Below, piece by piece: positions 16,174 through 24,714 of a stretch of 64,000 nt of DNA. Source of the DNA: Nocardia paucivorans NBRC 100373 (GTDB taxonomy: Bacteria > Actinomycetota > Actinomycetes > Mycobacteriales > Mycobacteriaceae). Location: contig NZ_BAGE01000040.1 in NCBI RefSeq assembly GCF_000308675.1, positions 1-64,000 of the forward strand, read 5' to 3'. Both the position numbers and the translations under genes were made by a program. The stretch's first letter is position 1. Every line of letters starts with the position of its first letter. A model generated the notes under the pieces. That model searched no databases. It had not been told where the DNA came from and worked only from the letters and a program-made list of their open reading frames with translations.

Positions 16174-17063
16174 CAGATGCCCTCCGGCCTGATGTTCGGG
16201 TTCGCCCACGCCGGTGGCTCCCGCCGCGGCAGTTCGGTACGTCCGTCCAACGACATGACCGGGGTATTCGTCGCGTACGGGTAGTGCAGGCTGAACGCGA
16301 CCAGCCCGGTGCGTTCGGCCGCCGATACCGTGCACATTTCCAACACCGTCTGCGCGAGGTACTCGACAGGTTCCGTTTCGTAACCATCCGGCAGCAGTGC
16401 CGCCGCGCCCGGTGTCATGATCGCCGTCGACGGCCCCACCGCGTTGACCGCGATACCGTCGTCGAGCACTTCCGCGGCCAGCCCCTGGGTCAGCCGGTGC
16501 AGACCGGCTTTCGCGGACGCGTAGACGACATCGCCGGAGGTCTTGTTGTACTCCCGGAACGGCCGGATCGGGTCGAGACCGGTCGAGGATCCGATATTGA
16601 CGATCCAGCCCGCACCCCGCCGGCGCATATGCGGGATCGCCGCGCGGCCGAGTACGAACGGAACCTTCAGATAGTGTTCGATCGTGCGATCGAAGGTCTC
16701 ATCGCTCATCTCGGCGATCGCGCTGTAGTCGGCGAATCCCGCGTTGTTGACCAGGATATCGATACCGCCGGCCGCCTCGACGACCTTGCCGATCAGCCCG
16801 GCACGCTGCTCGGCGTCCTCGAGGTCGGCGGGAATGGCGATCGCTTCACCGCCGATGCTCTCGATCACCTGTACCGTTTCGCTCAGCGAACCGGACAGCA
16901 GATGGGTCCGGCCGTTCCGGATCGACGGTGTGGGCGCCTCGGCCGACCGGGCGGTGACCACGACCGTCGCACCCTCTGCCGCCAATCGCTGCGCAATCGC
17001 GCGGCCTATTCCACGGCTGCTGCCGGTCACCAGGGCTGTCCGGCCCACCAATCGCTGCGTCAT
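16173..17063 (-). CDS. Short-chain dehydrogenase/reductase
   Basis: A 296-residue SDR: TGSSRGIGRA, NNAGFAD, a Ser in NIGSSTG and the YASAK catalytic pair. A start at ATG 17063 is supported by a GGAGAGGGAT site just upstream. It is the first gene of a tightly coupled SDR-SDR-BVMO unit and lies 58 bases downstream of the esterase at 17122, so all four may be one transcript. The substrate is probably a hydroxylated ring intermediate. The specific reaction cannot be told from sequence. Confidence 0.88.
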   Translation of the reverse strand: MTQRLVGRTALVTGSSRGIGRAIAQRLAAEGATVVVTARSAEAPTPSIRNGRTHLLSGSLSETVQVIESIGGEAIAIPADLEDAEQRAGLIGKVVEAAGGIDILVNNAGFADYSAIAEMSDETFDRTIEHYLKVPFVLGRAAIPHMRRRGAGWIVNIGSSTGLDPIRPFREYNKTSGDVVYASAKAGLHRLTQGLAAEVLDDGIAVNAVGPSTAIMTPGAAALLPDGYETEPVEYLAQTVLEMCTVSAAERTGLVAFSLHYPYATNTPVMSLDGRTELPRREPPAWANPNIRPEGI

Positions 17064-17121
17064 ATCCCTCTCCGTGCTCACTGGTTCCGCGTCCACTTCG
17101 GTAACCGCCGACCGGTGGTCA

Positions 17122-18102
17122 TCACCCGGCCGCGTCGATCGGATCGGCGGACGGCGAGTTCTCGGGCTCCACCAACGCATCCCGCATCATCTGCCACAGC
17201 TCTTGCCGCGCCTGTCCGGTGAGCGACAAGGAAGGGAAAGTCAGAAAACCGTGGAACAGACCATCGAATCGGTGCGCGGTGACCGGAACCCCGGCATCCG
17301 CGAGCCGCCGGGCGTAGTCGTCACCGGCCGAGCACGGCGGATCGAGTTCGGCGGTCGCGACAATCGCGCGGGGCAGTCCGGCCAATGATTCGGCGCGGGT
17401 CGGGACCAGATACGGGCTGTCGGTTCCCTCCGGCGCGTACTGCTGCCAGTACCACCGCATCGCCTTGGCGGTGTTGTAGTAGTTCTCACCGTAGAGCCGA
17501 TAGGACTCGGTGGTGAAATCGTCGTCGATCACCGGGTAGAGCAACACCTGCGCCGTGATCGCCGGGCCACCCCGATCGCGGGCGGCCAGGCTCACCGTCG
17601 CCGCGAGATTGCCGCCGGCACTGTCACCGGCCACCACCAGCCGGGCCGGGTCGCCGCCGAACTCCACAGCGTGTTCGGCCGTCCAGCGCACCGCGGCGTA
17701 CATATCCTCCAGTGCCGCCGGTCCGGGATGCTCGGGCGCCCGCCGGTAATCGACCGAAACGACCACAACATCGACCGCCGCGGCCATCGACCGGCAGAAC
17801 TCGTCGTGACTGTCGAGATCACAGAAGACGAAGCCACCGCCGTGGGCGAATACCACCACCGGTCGGGGACCGTTGCTGCCGTGCGGTACGTAGATCCGAA
17901 CGGTCAGGTCGCCACCCGGTCCGTCGATCGTTCGGTCCCGCGCGACCCGCATCTGCGGCTCGCGGGTCAACGGTGCGCGCCGCGACGCGATGATCTCGCG
18001 TAGCTCCGCCGCCGTGTGCCGGGTGACATCCGGAAACGATTCCAATGCCGCCAGCATCGCTTCGACATCCGGATGCAGGTCGGACCTTCGTTGTCCGCCC
18101 AT
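17122..18102 (-). CDS. HSL-type alpha/beta hydrolase (esterase/lipase)
   Basis: A 326-residue hormone-sensitive-lipase-family hydrolase. It has the oxyanion motif HGGGF (FAHGGGFVFCDLDSHDEFCR), the YRRAPEHP motif, the nucleophile Ser in GDSAGGN, an Asp in the ELDPPCSAGDDYARRL region and the catalytic His in GLFHGF. It probably cleaves an ester or lactone made by one of the flanking BVMOs (13322, 18174). The start is ATG 18102, 71 bases after the end of the upstream BVMO gene. A second HSL hydrolase is at 31591. Confidence 0.88.
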   Translation of the reverse strand: MGGQRRSDLHPDVEAMLAALESFPDVTRHTAAELREIIASRRAPLTREPQMRVARDRTIDGPGGDLTVRIYVPHGSNGPRPVVVFAHGGGFVFCDLDSHDEFCRSMAAAVDVVVVSVDYRRAPEHPGPAALEDMYAAVRWTAEHAVEFGGDPARLVVAGDSAGGNLAATVSLAARDRGGPAITAQVLLYPVIDDDFTTESYRLYGENYYNTAKAMRWYWQQYAPEGTDSPYLVPTRAESLAGLPRAIVATAELDPPCSAGDDYARRLADAGVPVTAHRFDGLFHGFLTFPSLSLTGQARQELWQMMRDALVEPENSPSADPIDAAG

Positions 18103-18173
18103 CTCGACCACGTCCTCACTTCGTCGTATCCCGAAAGGCGCGCTCGCGCGCCGCAGAATTCGGTGCGGATCGC

Positions 18174-19796
18174 TCAGTTGTCCGCCGCCACCCGGCCGTC
18201 GAGCGCGAAACCCTTGTATCCGGCCGCCGCCACCTCGGCGCAAATGGTGTTGTAATGTCCGAAGCCCCCGATATAGGGCATGAATACGCGTGGTTTACCG
18301 GGGATGTTCGCGCCCATATACCAGGAGTTCGCGGACGGAAACAAGGTTCCCGCGGCTTTGGCGTTACATTCGGCCACCCATTCGTCGGCCGCTTCCCGGG
18401 TCGCTTCGATCGTGGCGATATCGTGCGAATCCAGGTGATCCAAGCAGTCCGCGATCCAGTCGACGTGTTGCTCGGCCATCAACACCATGTTCGCGAGCAC
18501 ACTGGGACTACCCGGCCCGGCGAGGATGAACATGTTCGGAAAGCCGTCGACGGCCAGTCCGAGATAGGTCCGCGGCCCCGCCGACCACTCGGTTGCCAGA
18601 TCACGGCCGGCCCGCCCGCGAATATCGATTCGCGCGAGCGAACCGGTCATCGCATCGAAACCGGTGGCGAAAACGATAATGTCCAGGTCGTAGAACGCTT
18701 TGTCGGTCCGCACACCGGAGGCGGTGATCTCCGTGATCGGCGTACGCCGCAAATTCACCAGGGTCACGTTGTCACGGTTGTAGGTCTGGAAGTATCCGGT
18801 ATCGGTGACGATGCGCTTGGTTCCGATGGGATGGTCGGTGGGGATCAACTGATCCGCGACCTCCGGATCGTCGACCATCTCCCGGATCTTGGCTTCGACG
18901 TATTTCCGCGCCGTGTCGTTGGCCGCCTTGCTCACCATCTGGTCCGGGAACGCCTTGGTGAACAGATATCCGCCGCGCTGCCACCATTCGTCGTAGACCC
19001 GGGTGCGCTCGGCCTCGTCGACCTCCATGGCGCCTTTGGGGTGCGGGCGGTTCGGTGTACCGCCGCCGCTGATCCGGGACAACCGGCGCCGCTCGGCGTA
19101 ATTGGCCTTCACCTCGGCCAGGAACTCGTCGGTCAACCGCCGGTTGCCCGCGGGGATCGAATAATTGGGGCTGCGTTGGAAGACGACGAGCCGATCGGCT
19201 TCTTCCGCGATGATCGGAATGGCTTGGATACCGGAAGATCCGGTGCCTATGACGCCTACGCGTTTACCGGTGAAATCCACCGGATCATGCGGCCACTCAC
19301 CGGTGTGATAGGTCTCGCCCGCGAAAGTGTCGCGGCCGGGGATATCCGGTTTGTTGGTGGCCGACAGCACGCCCGTCGCCATAATGCAGAAACGGGCCGT
19401 GACGGATTTCCCGGTATCGGTGGTGACGGACCACCGGCCCGCCGCTTCGTCGTAGACGGCCGCGGTCACCCGGGTCAGGAAATCGTAGGCCGACCGCAGA
19501 TCGTGACGATCCGCCACATGCTCGAGGTAGCGCAGAATCTCGGCTTGGGTGGCGAACCGTTCGGTCCAGGTCCATTCCTGCTGCAACTCTTCGTCGAACG
19601 AGTAGGAGTAGTCGATGCTCTCGACATCACACCGGGCTCCGGGGTACCGGTTGTGATACCAGGTGCCACCGACGCCCTCGGCCGATTCGAAGCCGTGTAC
19701 TCGCATCCCGCGCTTACGGAACTTGTACACCGCATACAGGCCGGAGATCCCGGCACCGACGACAACGGCGTCGAAATCGCTGTCCTGGGTTGTCAC
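18174..19796 (-). CDS. Baeyer-Villiger monooxygenase, cyclohexanone/cyclopentadecanone type
   Basis: A 540-residue class B flavin monooxygenase. The FAD fold is VVVGAGISGLYAVYKFRKRG with GGTWYHNRYPGARCDVES. The complete BVMO fingerprint is FAGETYHTGEWP and the NADPH fold is VGVIGTGSSGIQAIPII. The end (YIGGFGHYNTICAEVAAAGY) is typical of steroid and large-ring ketone BVMOs. I chose GTG 19796, which has GAGGGAAG eight bases upstream; an earlier GTG is also possible. Together with the esterase immediately downstream it suggests ketone-to-ester/lactone conversion and hydrolysis. The other BVMO (13322) has a different architecture. Confidence 0.88.
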   Translation of the reverse strand: MTTQDSDFDAVVVGAGISGLYAVYKFRKRGMRVHGFESAEGVGGTWYHNRYPGARCDVESIDYSYSFDEELQQEWTWTERFATQAEILRYLEHVADRHDLRSAYDFLTRVTAAVYDEAAGRWSVTTDTGKSVTARFCIMATGVLSATNKPDIPGRDTFAGETYHTGEWPHDPVDFTGKRVGVIGTGSSGIQAIPIIAEEADRLVVFQRSPNYSIPAGNRRLTDEFLAEVKANYAERRRLSRISGGGTPNRPHPKGAMEVDEAERTRVYDEWWQRGGYLFTKAFPDQMVSKAANDTARKYVEAKIREMVDDPEVADQLIPTDHPIGTKRIVTDTGYFQTYNRDNVTLVNLRRTPITEITASGVRTDKAFYDLDIIVFATGFDAMTGSLARIDIRGRAGRDLATEWSAGPRTYLGLAVDGFPNMFILAGPGSPSVLANMVLMAEQHVDWIADCLDHLDSHDIATIEATREAADEWVAECNAKAAGTLFPSANSWYMGANIPGKPRVFMPYIGGFGHYNTICAEVAAAGYKGFALDGRVAADN

Positions 19797-20142
19797 AACA
19801 TTCACTTCCCTCGCTGAGGTGCCTGTGCTCGAAGTCAAACTAAGGGGCCGGCGGCATGAGTCGAGCGCGTGTTCCCACCCAGCGGTCCACCAATTCGAGT
19901 CCTGCCGTGGCGGGGTACCCGCCGGTCGTATTCCCCGCGTGGCCCGCATCAGGGCTGTGACAGCCGTGCAACCAGGCGTCGACATTCGACGGTCGCGACC
20001 CGATGGGCCGGGTCGCCTTCTGCCACACTGTGAGACCGCCTCGCCGAGATCCGGTGACCGACCATGTCCGGGCACCTGTGGTGCGGCTGTGCACTGCTGC
20101 GGTCACCGCCAACTCCTGCGGCCGGTGTGGCACCGCTGGTTT
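19797..20142. other. Intergenic region upstream of the BVMO
   Basis: About 345 bases with no convincing gene. It should contain the promoter for the BVMO-esterase-SDR-SDR-BVMO series. I found no good copy of the 17-bp palindrome here. Confidence 0.4.
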
Positions 20143-21084
20143 TCAGGCCGGCTCCCCGTTACCCGCTTCCGCGGCCCGCTGCGCTTCCTTCATCTGCCGT
20201 GCCCACATCCATTCGTGACCCCAGTAACTGTCGGCGGTTATCTCTTCCGCCGTGTAATACGTCTCGTCGACCGGCACACCGCCGGTGCCGTATTCGATAT
20301 CCCAGCCGCCGGGCACCCGAACATAGAACGAGATCATCTTGTCGTTCGTATGCCGGCCCAGTGTCGAGGACACAGGGAAGTCCCGCGCCATCACCTGGTC
20401 GTAGGCGCGGCCCACCGCGTCGAGCTCATCCACTTCGACCATCACGTGGATCAGTCCCGGATCGCGGCCTTCCATGTCGGGCATGATCGCCAAACTATGG
20501 TGACGTCGATTGACGCCCATGAACCGGATCCTCAGCGGTCCCGCTTCCGGTGGGGCCGGCATCCGGAAGGCGCCCCGGGACAGGAAGCCCAGCGTCCCGG
20601 TGTAGAAGGCGAACGATTCGTCGAAGTTGGTCGTCGGCATCACCACATGTCCCAGGCCCTGATCGCCCGTGACGAACTTCTGGCCGTACTTGGTGATCAC
20701 CGGGCTGTGCTCGAGCACCGGCCCGTAGAAGACTTCCAGGGGGGTGCCGCCGGGATCCTTCAGGCAGATACCGGCCTCCACCTTGCGTCGGTCGGCCAGG
20801 TCCTGGGGCATCGGCGTGTACGCGACACCGGCCTCGTCCAACGTGGCGGTCAGTCGCCGCAGAGCGGGCGCGTCCCGGACCTCCCAGCCGACCGCGGTCA
20901 CCCGGTCGGCGTCACCGTGTTCGACGGTGATACGCGACGGTCGCTCGTCCATTCGAAAGTGCAGGGCGTCGGTTTCGTCACCGAAACCCGGCGCGAAACC
21001 CAGCACGTCGAAACCGAGCTCGCGCCAACGGTTCATATCCGTAGCCTGCACTCGTACATAGCCGAGCGCTTTGATTTCCGTCAT
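20143..21084 (-). CDS. hsaC: Extradiol dioxygenase, HsaC/BphC type
   Basis: A 313-residue two-domain type I extradiol dioxygenase. The iron ligands are H146 (GLGHVVM), H213 (LIHVMVEV) and E264 (WDIEYG); acid-base residues H196, H245 and Y254 fall in RRHHSLAI, GRHTND and SFYVRV. HsaC cleaves the catechol 3,4-DHSA made by HsaA in steroid degradation; the product would go to the HsaD-like hydrolase at 11719. It is the last gene of a kshA-hsaA-hsaC operon, 25 bases after hsaA. The order and the HsaA length support a steroid rather than a biphenyl role. Confidence 0.87.
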   Translation of the reverse strand: MTEIKALGYVRVQATDMNRWRELGFDVLGFAPGFGDETDALHFRMDERPSRITVEHGDADRVTAVGWEVRDAPALRRLTATLDEAGVAYTPMPQDLADRRKVEAGICLKDPGGTPLEVFYGPVLEHSPVITKYGQKFVTGDQGLGHVVMPTTNFDESFAFYTGTLGFLSRGAFRMPAPPEAGPLRIRFMGVNRRHHSLAIMPDMEGRDPGLIHVMVEVDELDAVGRAYDQVMARDFPVSSTLGRHTNDKMISFYVRVPGGWDIEYGTGGVPVDETYYTAEEITADSYWGHEWMWARQMKEAQRAAEAGNGEPA

Positions 21085-21109
21085 CGTTGTGGGTCTTCCT
21101 TCCGAGCCG

Positions 21110-22294
21110 TCAGATCATCACGCGCAACGGTCCCTGTGGGACCTCGACACCCAGAGAGGCCATGGCGGCCGCGTGATAGGTGGTGCCGGTGACGTGGATG
21201 GCGTGGTGCAGACCGGCGTGCGCGTCGCGCCAGAACCGCTGTAACGGCTTGTCCATCCGCAGCGCATTGCCACCGGCGCGGTCGAAGATCTCGTCGGCGG
21301 CGCGCACCGCCCGCCATGCGGCGCGGGCCTGATCCCGGCGAACCGCGGCACGCATTTCGAAGTCGATCTCCTCGCCCCGGTCGACCAGGTCGAAGATGCG
21401 GTCGACATTGGCCAGCAACTGCCGGCGCGCCGAGTCGATCTCCGATGCCGCCTCCCCGAGCGCGTGCAGCACATACGGATCGTCCTTGACAAGGGTGCCG
21501 GTGGCGCCCACGCGGTTGCGCTGATAGTCGATACCGGCCGCGAGCACACCTTCGCAGATGCCGATGGTCGCGGCGGTGATGCCCAGCGGGAACATGGTGG
21601 ACCAGGGCATCTTGTACAGGGTTTCGGTCACGCCGTATTCCTTGGCGGCCGTCCCGTCCATCACCTTCGCCGAATCCATCACCCGGTACTCGGGAATGAA
21701 GGCGTTCTCGACGATGATGTCCTTGCTTCCGGTTCCACGCAGACCCACGACGTCCCAGGAGTCCGCCACGATCCGGTAATCGGAGCGGGGCAGGATCACG
21801 TGCAGCCCCCGCGGCGGCATCAGCGGTTTGCCGTCCGCGCCGCCCACCATCGCGCCGAGGAAGATCCAATCGCAGTGGTCGGTACCGGAGGAGAACTGCC
21901 AGCGACCGTTCATCGCATAGCCGCCGTCGGTCGGCACCGCAACCCCGCCGGGCATGTACGGTGAGGCCTGCCAGGTATCGCTGTCCTCACCGAGGATCTC
22001 TTCCTGCACCCTGGGGTCGGCGAAGGCGAGCTGCCACGGATGCACCCCTACGATGCCGCCGACCCAACCGGCGGACCCGTAGATACTCGCGGTCTTCATG
22101 ACGGTTTCGGCGAATTCCCGCGGATGCGCTTCGTAACCGTTGTACTTCTTGCGTTGCAACAGTCGGATGATCCCGGCATCCCGGAGACCTTTGGCCATAT
22201 CATCGGGCAGGCGACCGAGGGTTTCTCCCTCCTCGGCGCCGGCCCGGAGGTCGTCGGCGAGTGCGACGATCTTGTCGAGTACTTCGTAGGACAT
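21110..22294 (-). CDS. hsaA: Flavin-dependent 3-HSA hydroxylase oxygenase (HsaA type)
   Basis: A 394-residue protein of the acyl-CoA-dehydrogenase-fold monooxygenases, the same length as mycobacterial HsaA. It has the typical ETVMKTASIYGSAGWVGGIV, SSGTDHCDWIFLGAMV, GLRGTGSKDIIVENAFIPEY and HVTGTTYHAAAMASLG segments. HsaA uses reduced flavin supplied by HsaB to hydroxylate the aromatised ring A. No HsaB flavin reductase is visible in the window, so it must come from elsewhere. It starts at ATG 22294, 41 bases after kshA2 and 25 before hsaC, in one operon. A related non-steroid phenol hydroxylase of this fold is the main alternative. Confidence 0.85.
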   Translation of the reverse strand: MSYEVLDKIVALADDLRAGAEEGETLGRLPDDMAKGLRDAGIIRLLQRKKYNGYEAHPREFAETVMKTASIYGSAGWVGGIVGVHPWQLAFADPRVQEEILGEDSDTWQASPYMPGGVAVPTDGGYAMNGRWQFSSGTDHCDWIFLGAMVGGADGKPLMPPRGLHVILPRSDYRIVADSWDVVGLRGTGSKDIIVENAFIPEYRVMDSAKVMDGTAAKEYGVTETLYKMPWSTMFPLGITAATIGICEGVLAAGIDYQRNRVGATGTLVKDDPYVLHALGEAASEIDSARRQLLANVDRIFDLVDRGEEIDFEMRAAVRRDQARAAWRAVRAADEIFDRAGGNALRMDKPLQRFWRDAHAGLHHAIHVTGTTYHAAAMASLGVEVPQGPLRVMI

Positions 22295-22335
22295 CGGGAC
22301 TCCTGGTCCGGGTTGCCGAAGGGATGAAGGAGTGG

Positions 22336-23520
22336 TCAGGAGGTCGCGGACGCGGCCTGACGGTGTGCCGGAATGGCGCTGCGCCCGGCCGCCAGGTTCG
22401 CGTCGACCTCGGCCTGCCAGTTCTGCAGGGCACGTTCGGTATCGATCTCGAACTCGAACCGGTTGACCATTTCCGGCTTGATGTCCTCGACATCGACATA
22501 GAACTGTTCGTACCAACGGCGCAGCTGGTACACCGGACCGTCTTCCTCGCACAACAGCGGATTGTCGATCCGCGATTTGTTCTTCCAGATCTCGACGTCT
22601 TGTTCGAAGCCGATCGCAACGCCCTTCGCCACGGCGGCGGCGACCTGCTCGGCCGCGGCATCGTCCAGGCCGGTGGGCTTTTCCACCATCACGCCGTACT
22701 GCAGCCGGAACGAGGTCGGGGTGATCGGATAATGGCAGTTGATCAGGTAGATATTCGGCTCCCCCGCCCCGGCACGTCCGCCGCTCCAGAGTTTGTCCAC
22801 CATGTAGGAAGGTCCGAAATACGTGGCATCGGACTGGCTTTCGACGCTGTAGTTCGTACTGGTACTGACTCCGACCGCATCGGCACGCGGGCGGGACCGC
22901 ATGATCTGGGTGGCGGTGTGCCCCTCGAAGACATTCCGGAAATAGGTCGGCATGCCGTAGTGGACGTAGAAGAAATGCGCCATATCGACGACGTTGTCCA
23001 CGATCTCGCGGCAGTGCGAGCCCTCGACGTCGATCGAATTCCACACCCAGTCCGTCCACCCGGGATCGCCGTAGGCGGGAATCTCCGGGATGGCCAGTTC
23101 GGCGGGCGGTTTACTCCCCTGCGGATCGTTCCAGACGAACAGCTGCCCGCTGACTTCCATGGTCGGCCAGGACTTGGTCCGGGCGAGCGGGGGAACCCGT
23201 CGGGCATACGGAATGGCGGCGCATTTGCCGTCCCCACGCCACCGCCAGTCGTGGAAGGGGCAGGCGATATCGTTGCCCTTCACGGTGCCGTGGGCGAGGT
23301 TACCGCCCATATGCGGACAGAACGCGTTGAGAACGTTGATGTTTCCGTCTTCGCCGCGGAAGACGACGAGTTCGGTTCCGAACGCGGCGATCTGATGGGG
23401 CCGGCCGTCGGCGAAATCACGGGTCAGCCCCAGGCAGTGCCAGCCCCGCGCGTAGCGCGTGGGCGGCGCGCCGGTGTCGATGACACGGACTTCTTTGCCG
23501 GTGTCGGTCGTGGGGCTCAC
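22336..23520 (-). CDS. kshA: 3-ketosteroid 9-alpha-hydroxylase oxygenase, second KshA
   Basis: A 394-residue KshA paralogue. The Rieske centre is C68-x-H70 and C87-x2-H90; the mononuclear iron site is NVVDMAHFFYVH with H182 and H187. The start is a GTG at 23520 with a perfect AGGAGG four bases before it. Compared with the protein at 5661, the middle (around residues 205-260) differs most, which is the substrate-contacting region, so different substrate ranges are likely. It heads the kshA-hsaA-hsaC operon and is divergent from iclR2. A 17-bp palindrome lies in the shared promoter (23606). KshB is not nearby. Confidence 0.9.
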   Translation of the reverse strand: MSPTTDTGKEVRVIDTGAPPTRYARGWHCLGLTRDFADGRPHQIAAFGTELVVFRGEDGNINVLNAFCPHMGGNLAHGTVKGNDIACPFHDWRWRGDGKCAAIPYARRVPPLARTKSWPTMEVSGQLFVWNDPQGSKPPAELAIPEIPAYGDPGWTDWVWNSIDVEGSHCREIVDNVVDMAHFFYVHYGMPTYFRNVFEGHTATQIMRSRPRADAVGVSTSTNYSVESQSDATYFGPSYMVDKLWSGGRAGAGEPNIYLINCHYPITPTSFRLQYGVMVEKPTGLDDAAAEQVAAAVAKGVAIGFEQDVEIWKNKSRIDNPLLCEEDGPVYQLRRWYEQFYVDVEDIKPEMVNRFEFEIDTERALQNWQAEVDANLAAGRSAIPAHRQAASATS

Positions 23521-23605
23521 GATACCTCCTGGTCGGATGAGTGCGACCGCGAAACTCGTCGCAGTATGTCCACCTTCGCAGCCGAAGACCCGGTGTGACG
23601 CGGAT

Positions 23606-23622
23606 CTCCTGCTGAGTGGGAT
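23606..23622. promoter_or_regulatory. 17-bp cluster palindrome, site 3
   Basis: CTCCTGCTGAGTGGGAT, 13 of 17 matches, 86 bases upstream of kshA2 and about 210 bases upstream of the divergent iclR2. This is the same arrangement as site 1. Confidence 0.6.
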
Positions 23623-23832
23623 CTTTTCCGGTCGAGATCGGGTGTCCGGCAGGATACGGCCCGAATCCCGGAAGTTCGGGCCGACGTCTCGCTGATCGGG
23701 AGATTCGCTCGGCAGCGCGGGGGGTTGGATGTCATCGTCGGTGAAGACGCCGGACACGGTCCTATGGGATGCACCCACACGGGTAGTACCGTGATTCCTG
23801 TCACAGAGTTGTGATGCGTGCTGGGAGGCCGA

Positions 23833-24633
23833 ATGAGAACGTCAAGCCCCGCCGGGGTGCCGGTATCGGTGGTCGAGCGGATAACTCTCGTTCTGGAGAC
23901 TTTCAACGGGTCCGGGCCTCTCACCCTCGCTCACGTCACCGCCCGCACCGGCCTGCCCCGCTCGTCGGTCCATCGGCTGCTGGAGCAGCTCACGAATACG
24001 GGCTGGCTCGCACGATCTCCCGATCAGACCTACGAACTGGGAGTCAAGGCCTACGAGATGGGCCAGGCCGCACTGAATCAGAACCGCCTGTTACGCGGCG
24101 CGCGGCCGATCATGCAGGCGTTCGCGCATCGAACCGGCTTCACCATCCAGCTCGCCGTCCTCAGCCGCGGCGATACCGTCTACCTGGCCAAGGTCAACGG
24201 TCGCTCGTCCGGACCCACCCCGACCGCTGTCGGGCAGCGGGTACCCGGACACCTCACCGCGGTGGGTAAGGCACAGCTGGCATTCGCCGACCTGTCGGGC
24301 CGGCAATCGGTCTTCGCCGAACTCCGGCGAACCGCCGACGGCGCGCTGGTACGGCGGACTCCGCAGAGCATGACAAGCGAAGTCCAGCTGGCAGACGATC
24401 TGGCGGCGGTCCGCGATCGGGGCGCGGCGTTCGATCGTGGCGAGGCATTCACCGGCCTCGGTTGTGTGGGTGTCTCCCTGGGGCCGCCCGACCACATCTA
24501 CGGAAATCTGGCCGGGATCTCCGTGTGCGCGCCGGTGACCTCGCTCGACTACCGCACGATGGTAGGCCAGGTGCGGGTGGCGGCCCGCGAGATCTGGGAT
24601 CGATGCGTGGCGGCGGACCTCGCCTCCCATTGA
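23833..24633 (+). CDS. IclR-family transcriptional regulator 2
   Basis: A 266-residue IclR protein. The winged helix is at about residues 13-75 (VVERITLVLETF, then LAHVTARTGLPRSSVHRLLE Q, and YELGVKAYEMGQAA). The effector domain is complete (FTIQLAVLSRGDTVYLAKVN GR, PGHLTAVGKAQLAF, RDRGAAFDRGEAFTGLGCVG V, GNLAGISVCAPVTSLDY). ATG 23833 has GGGAGG seven bases upstream. It resembles iclR1 (9124) in the helix-turn-helix (TGLPRSSxHRxL) and in being divergent from a steroid gene, here kshA2. It is a candidate activator or repressor of the kshA2-hsaA-hsaC operon. It ends 81 bases from the convergent kstD gene, with a hairpin between. Confidence 0.92.
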   Translation: MRTSSPAGVPVSVVERITLVLETFNGSGPLTLAHVTARTGLPRSSVHRLLEQLTNTGWLARSPDQTYELGVKAYEMGQAALNQNRLLRGARPIMQAFAHRTGFTIQLAVLSRGDTVYLAKVNGRSSGPTPTAVGQRVPGHLTAVGKAQLAFADLSGRQSVFAELRRTADGALVRRTPQSMTSEVQLADDLAAVRDRGAAFDRGEAFTGLGCVGVSLGPPDHIYGNLAGISVCAPVTSLDYRTMVGQVRVAAREIWDRCVAADLASH

Positions 24634-24664
24634 CCCCGGCACCACCCGCCGCTGCGGCGGGGCC

Positions 24665-24697
24665 TGGGCAGCGGCACCGATCCGACACCGCTGCCCA
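24665..24697. terminator. Hairpin between convergent iclR2 and kstD
   Basis: TGGGCAGCGG (24665-24674) and CCGCTGCCCA (24688-24697) form a perfect 10-bp stem with a 13-base loop and no T-run. The position fits a bidirectional terminator. Confidence 0.6.
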
Positions 24698-24714
24698 CAG
24701 TCGAATTCTCCGGG

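Noticed and set aside
18045..19817. 590-codon open frame on the plus strand
   Set aside because: It lies antisense to the BVMO gene and has no domain; high GC opens long frames opposite real genes. The minus strand carries the full BVMO motif set.
19800..19825. Possible cluster palindrome before the BVMO (TTCCCTCGCTGAGGTG)
   Set aside because: The arms are not complementary and spacing differs from the eight accepted sites.
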